A stretch of DNA of 7,554 bases, from the NCBI GenBank assembly GCA_937915065.1, contig CALDMR010000080.1, positions 1-7,554 of the forward strand, read 5' to 3'. Position 1 is the first letter of the stretch, and each line of letters begins with the position of its first letter. Below the pieces are notes generated by a model, which was not told the DNA's origin, ran no database searches, and saw only the letters and a list, made by a program, of their open reading frames with translations. Of the stretch, positions 6,312-7,554 are shown piece after piece. Source of the stretch: an uncultured Clostridia bacterium. GTDB lineage: Bacteria > Bacillota > Clostridia > Oscillospirales > Oscillospiraceae. Position numbers and translations under genes: made by a program.

Positions 6312-7010
6312 ATGGAGGAGAAACAATTCAAAACAAACCTGGATACGAACCTAATCAAGCTGGTGGCCATTGCGGCAATGACAGTGGATCACATTGGAAC
6401 GGCGTTTTTTCCGGAGTATCCGGTGTTCCGCTGGATCGGGCGCATGGCCTTTCCGCTGTTTTGTTATTGCATGACGGTGGGGATGCTTTATACCCGCGAT
6501 ATCAAGAACTATGCTTTGCGGCTGGGCCTGTTTGCGCTGATTTCACAGCCCTTCTGGATCCTGGCGTTTTATCCCCATGATTTTGCAGGGAATCTGTTCA
6601 ATTTGAATATCTTTTTTACGCTGCTGGTCAGCCTGTTAGCCACCTGGGGATTTCGGGAAAAGAAATGGTGGCTGTTTGTGGCGGGAGTGCTGTTGCTCAA
6701 TGTTATAAACTTTGATTATGCGATGACCGGATTGATCCTCATGCTGATTTTTTATCTTTGCCGGAATAAACCGTGGCTGGGCGCGGTGATCTATACGCTG
6801 ACCTATTTGCCTGCCCTGGGCGGTTCCCTGGAAGATCCGCTTGCGCTGCACATCGGCGGGGATGCCGTGGGGTTTGAAATTTTTGCCCTGCTGGCGCTGC
6901 CGCTGATTTATGGACACACCCACAGCAAGTTGAAGATTTCCAAGTGGTTTTTCTACCTGTACTATCCGGCCCATCTGCTGGTGATATTTCTGATTCGGTG
7001 GCTCCTTTGA
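6312..7010 (+). CDS. TraX family polytopic membrane protein
   Basis: Start chosen at ATG 6312 (232 residues): GGAGGG at 6301-6306 sits five to six bases upstream, whereas the in-frame ATG at 6297 has no ribosome binding site. The protein is almost wholly hydrophobic, with about seven to eight membrane segments. Its family signature is visible at both ends: LIKLVAIAAMTVDHIG (about 14-29, with D26 H27), then RWIGRMAFPLFCYCMTVG, and the C-terminal FFYLYYPAHLLVIFLIR (H221). TraX of the F plasmid acetylates the N-terminus of pilin, and the family is related to membrane acyltransferases. Chromosomal copies in Clostridia are stand-alone and have no known substrate, so acyl transfer to a surface component is only inferred. 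No conjugation gene is nearby. The gene has its own terminator; no clear promoter was found in the 63 bases after the tRNA terminator. Confidence 0.88.
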   Translation: MEEKQFKTNLDTNLIKLVAIAAMTVDHIGTAFFPEYPVFRWIGRMAFPLFCYCMTVGMLYTRDIKNYALRLGLFALISQPFWILAFYPHDFAGNLFNLNIFFTLLVSLLATWGFREKKWWLFVAGVLLLNVINFDYAMTGLILMLIFYLCRNKPWLGAVIYTLTYLPALGGSLEDPLALHIGGDAVGFEIFALLALPLIYGHTHSKLKISKWFFYLYYPAHLLVIFLIRWLL

Positions 7011-7022
7011 GCAACATGCGGC

Positions 7023-7065
7023 AAAAGGGAGGGCGGAACGGCATTGCCGTTCCGCCCTCCCTTTT
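7023..7065 (+). terminator. Terminator after TraX-family gene
   Basis: A perfect 20-bp stem (7023-7042 with 7046-7065) with an ATT loop, beginning 12 bases after the stop at 7010. It has AAAA on the left and TTTT on the right. The T-run is only four bases and pairs within the stem, but the same style (long stem, A and T edges) is seen in the other terminators of this window. Confidence 0.8.
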
Positions 7066-7167
7066 CGGCGGGAATTCATTCCGTGCGACTGCTTTCCCAT
7101 CGGCCGCCGGGACGATGCCCCTTCCACCTGGCTCCGGTTCGATGGGATGAATAACCGCCGGGGGCGC

Positions 7168-7196
7168 TTGAATATTCCGGATCGTTATGATATACT
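7168..7196 (+). promoter_or_regulatory. Promoter of the ABC-F leader transcript
   Basis: TTGAAT (7168-7173), exactly 17 bases, TATACT (7191-7196), with TGA directly before the -10 (extended -10). Transcription should start near 7203, giving a leader of about 240 nt before the ABC-F start codon. Confidence 0.8.
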
Positions 7197-7226
7197 GGCG
7201 AAAAATAAAGTTGGTGAGGTGAAAAG

Positions 7227-7250
7227 ATGCGCAATTTTTCTTGCAAGTAA
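7227..7250 (+). CDS. Leader peptide (uORF, 7 residues: MRNFSCK)
   Basis: ATG 7227 to TAA 7248-7250. GAGGTGA (7216-7222) matches seven bases of the anti-Shine-Dalgarno complement and is optimally placed, with seven bases between GAGG and the ATG. Codons 4 to 7 contain attenuator segment 1 (7237-7246), so ribosome position here controls leader folding. The peptide itself probably has no job beyond being translated, or stalled on, in the presence of a ribosome-targeting drug. It is too short for ordinary gene finding. Confidence 0.75.
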   Translation: MRNFSCK

Positions 7251-7378
7251 ATTGGAATATACAATGCTGCCGGATCTTTATGGCATCATTGTACCCTTTG
7301 CAAGAAAGTTGAACGTCTATTCACTCGAAATATCGTAGTCGCATCACCCTTTAGCGGGTGATGCCGCCCTGCTATGAC

Positions 7379-7415
7379 GAGCTGCAAGAATTGACTTTCT
7401 TGCAGCTCTTATTTT
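7379..7415 (+). terminator. Attenuator terminator before the ABC-F gene
   Basis: A perfect 12-bp stem (7379-7390 with 7397-7408), loop TTGACT, then TTATTTTTA. It ends about 30 bases before the ABC-F start and lies well inside the same transcript as the promoter at 7168-7196, so it is a conditional, not a gene-end, terminator. Its right arm is also the target of the antiterminator segment 7298-7312. Confidence 0.85.
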
Positions 7416-7443
7416 TATGTTTGGAACAAAGGAGGAATGTCCT

Positions 7444-7554
7444 ATGTCAATGATCCAGGTGGAGGATCTCACCTTTTCCTATCCATCCAGCTACGATACT
7501 ATTTTTGAGCATGTCAGCTTCCAGATCGACACCGATTGGAAGCTGGGCTTTGTG
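7444..7554 (+). CDS. ABC-F ribosomal protection protein, Lsa-type (N-terminus only, 3' end outside window)
   Basis: ATG 7444, with AAAGGAGG at 7428-7435, eight bases upstream; 37 codons are visible. The start (MSMIQVEDLTFSYP, then IFEHVSFQIDTDWKLGFV) matches the N-terminus of Lsa/Vga-like ABC-F proteins, in which the next residues would be the first Walker A (GRNGRGKT), cut off here. These proteins have two ATPase domains and no membrane part. They bind the ribosomal E site and dislodge antibiotics of the lincosamide, streptogramin A and pleuromutilin classes. The strong promoter, leader peptide and attenuator upstream fit drug-induced expression of such a gene. The alternative is a housekeeping ABC-F factor, but the N-terminal wording favours the resistance branch. 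The specific Lsa subtype and the resistance spectrum cannot be read from 37 residues. ATG 7437 is out of frame. Confidence 0.85.
   Translation, partial: MSMIQVEDLTFSYPSSYDTIFEHVSFQIDTDWKLGFV

Larger units (their letters stand above)
7203..7443 (+). promoter_or_regulatory. Ribosome-mediated attenuator leader of the ABC-F gene
   Basis: Four segments alternate. Segment 1 is TTTCTTGCAA (7237-7246, inside the upstream ORF). Segment 2 is TTGCAAGAAAGT (7298-7309). Segment 3 is GAGCTGCAAGAA (7379-7390). Segment 4 is ACTTTCTTGCAGCTC (7394-7408). Pairing 1:2 is a perfect 10-bp helix that encloses a second helix (7260-7271 with 7282-7293, one mismatch) and leaves 3:4 free to form the terminator. Pairing 2:4 (7298-7312 with 7391-7405, 11 uninterrupted Watson-Crick pairs plus edge pairs) destroys the terminator. 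A separate 9-bp hairpin (7341-7349 with 7356-7364) lies between 2 and 3. A ribosome stalled in the upstream ORF would cover segment 1 and so favour 2:4 and read-through. The folding options are seen in the sequence; drug induction is inferred from the downstream gene and known relatives such as B. subtilis vmlR. Confidence 0.85.

Noticed and set aside
6290..6313. TTGACA (6290-6295) with TACAAT (6308-6313) as a promoter for the TraX-family gene
   Set aside because: The spacer is only 12 bases and the -10 would overlap the start codon.
7147..7338. 63-codon frame spanning the ABC-F promoter and leader
   Set aside because: Its start lies upstream of the -35 element, it has no ribosome binding site, and it runs through the paired leader segments. 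The short uORF at 7227-7250 is in a different frame and much better supported.

Overview
The window looks like chromosomal DNA from a low-abundance-AT (GC-rich) Clostridia, most likely an Oscillospiraceae/Ruminococcaceae-type gut anaerobe. This is inferred from strongly G/C-ending codons, strong AAGGAGG-type ribosome binding sites, a cell-surface protein resembling those of that group, an SLH-DUF4358 protein, and the Firmicute order SRP RNA - dnaX - ybaB. No mobile-element gene, integrase or CRISPR array is visible.

Layout, left to right. (a) 1-1116: the C-terminal part of a large surface protein, closed by a long perfect hairpin terminator. (b) 1245-2669: a membrane-anchored DUF3810 protein with an HExxH metalloprotease-like motif. 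Its conserved region stops near 2321, but no stop codon follows, so the frame runs through the convergent terminator (2329-2368) and antisense into the next gene. (c) 2387-3448, minus strand: a secreted protein with S-layer homology (SLH) repeats and a C-terminal DUF4358-like domain, with its own promoter. (d) 3511-3830: back-to-back promoters and the signal recognition particle RNA gene. (e) 3833-6025: dnaX (DNA polymerase III tau/gamma) and a ybaB/ebfC-type nucleoid protein, closely spaced and probably co-transcribed; recR does not follow. (f) 6096-6248: promoter, tRNA-Ala(CGC) and terminator. (g) 6312-7010: a TraX-family membrane protein with a terminator. (h) 7168-7554: a promoter, a 240-nt regulatory leader and the first 37 codons of an Lsa-type ABC-F ribosomal protection protein.

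The most interesting region is (h). The leader has a short upstream ORF (Met-Arg-Asn-Phe-Ser-Cys-Lys) with an excellent ribosome binding site. Its codons overlap the first of four alternating complementary segments, which can fold either into a terminator just before the ABC-F gene or into an antiterminator. This is the architecture of drug-responsive, ribosome-mediated transcription attenuation.

A second point is an eight-C run in the dnaX linker. It contains a C_CCC_CCG slippery heptamer and is followed in the -1 frame by a stop five codons later, so a slip there would make a gamma-like short DnaX. Other oddities are the missing stop of the DUF3810 gene and one extra base in the variable loop of the tRNA.
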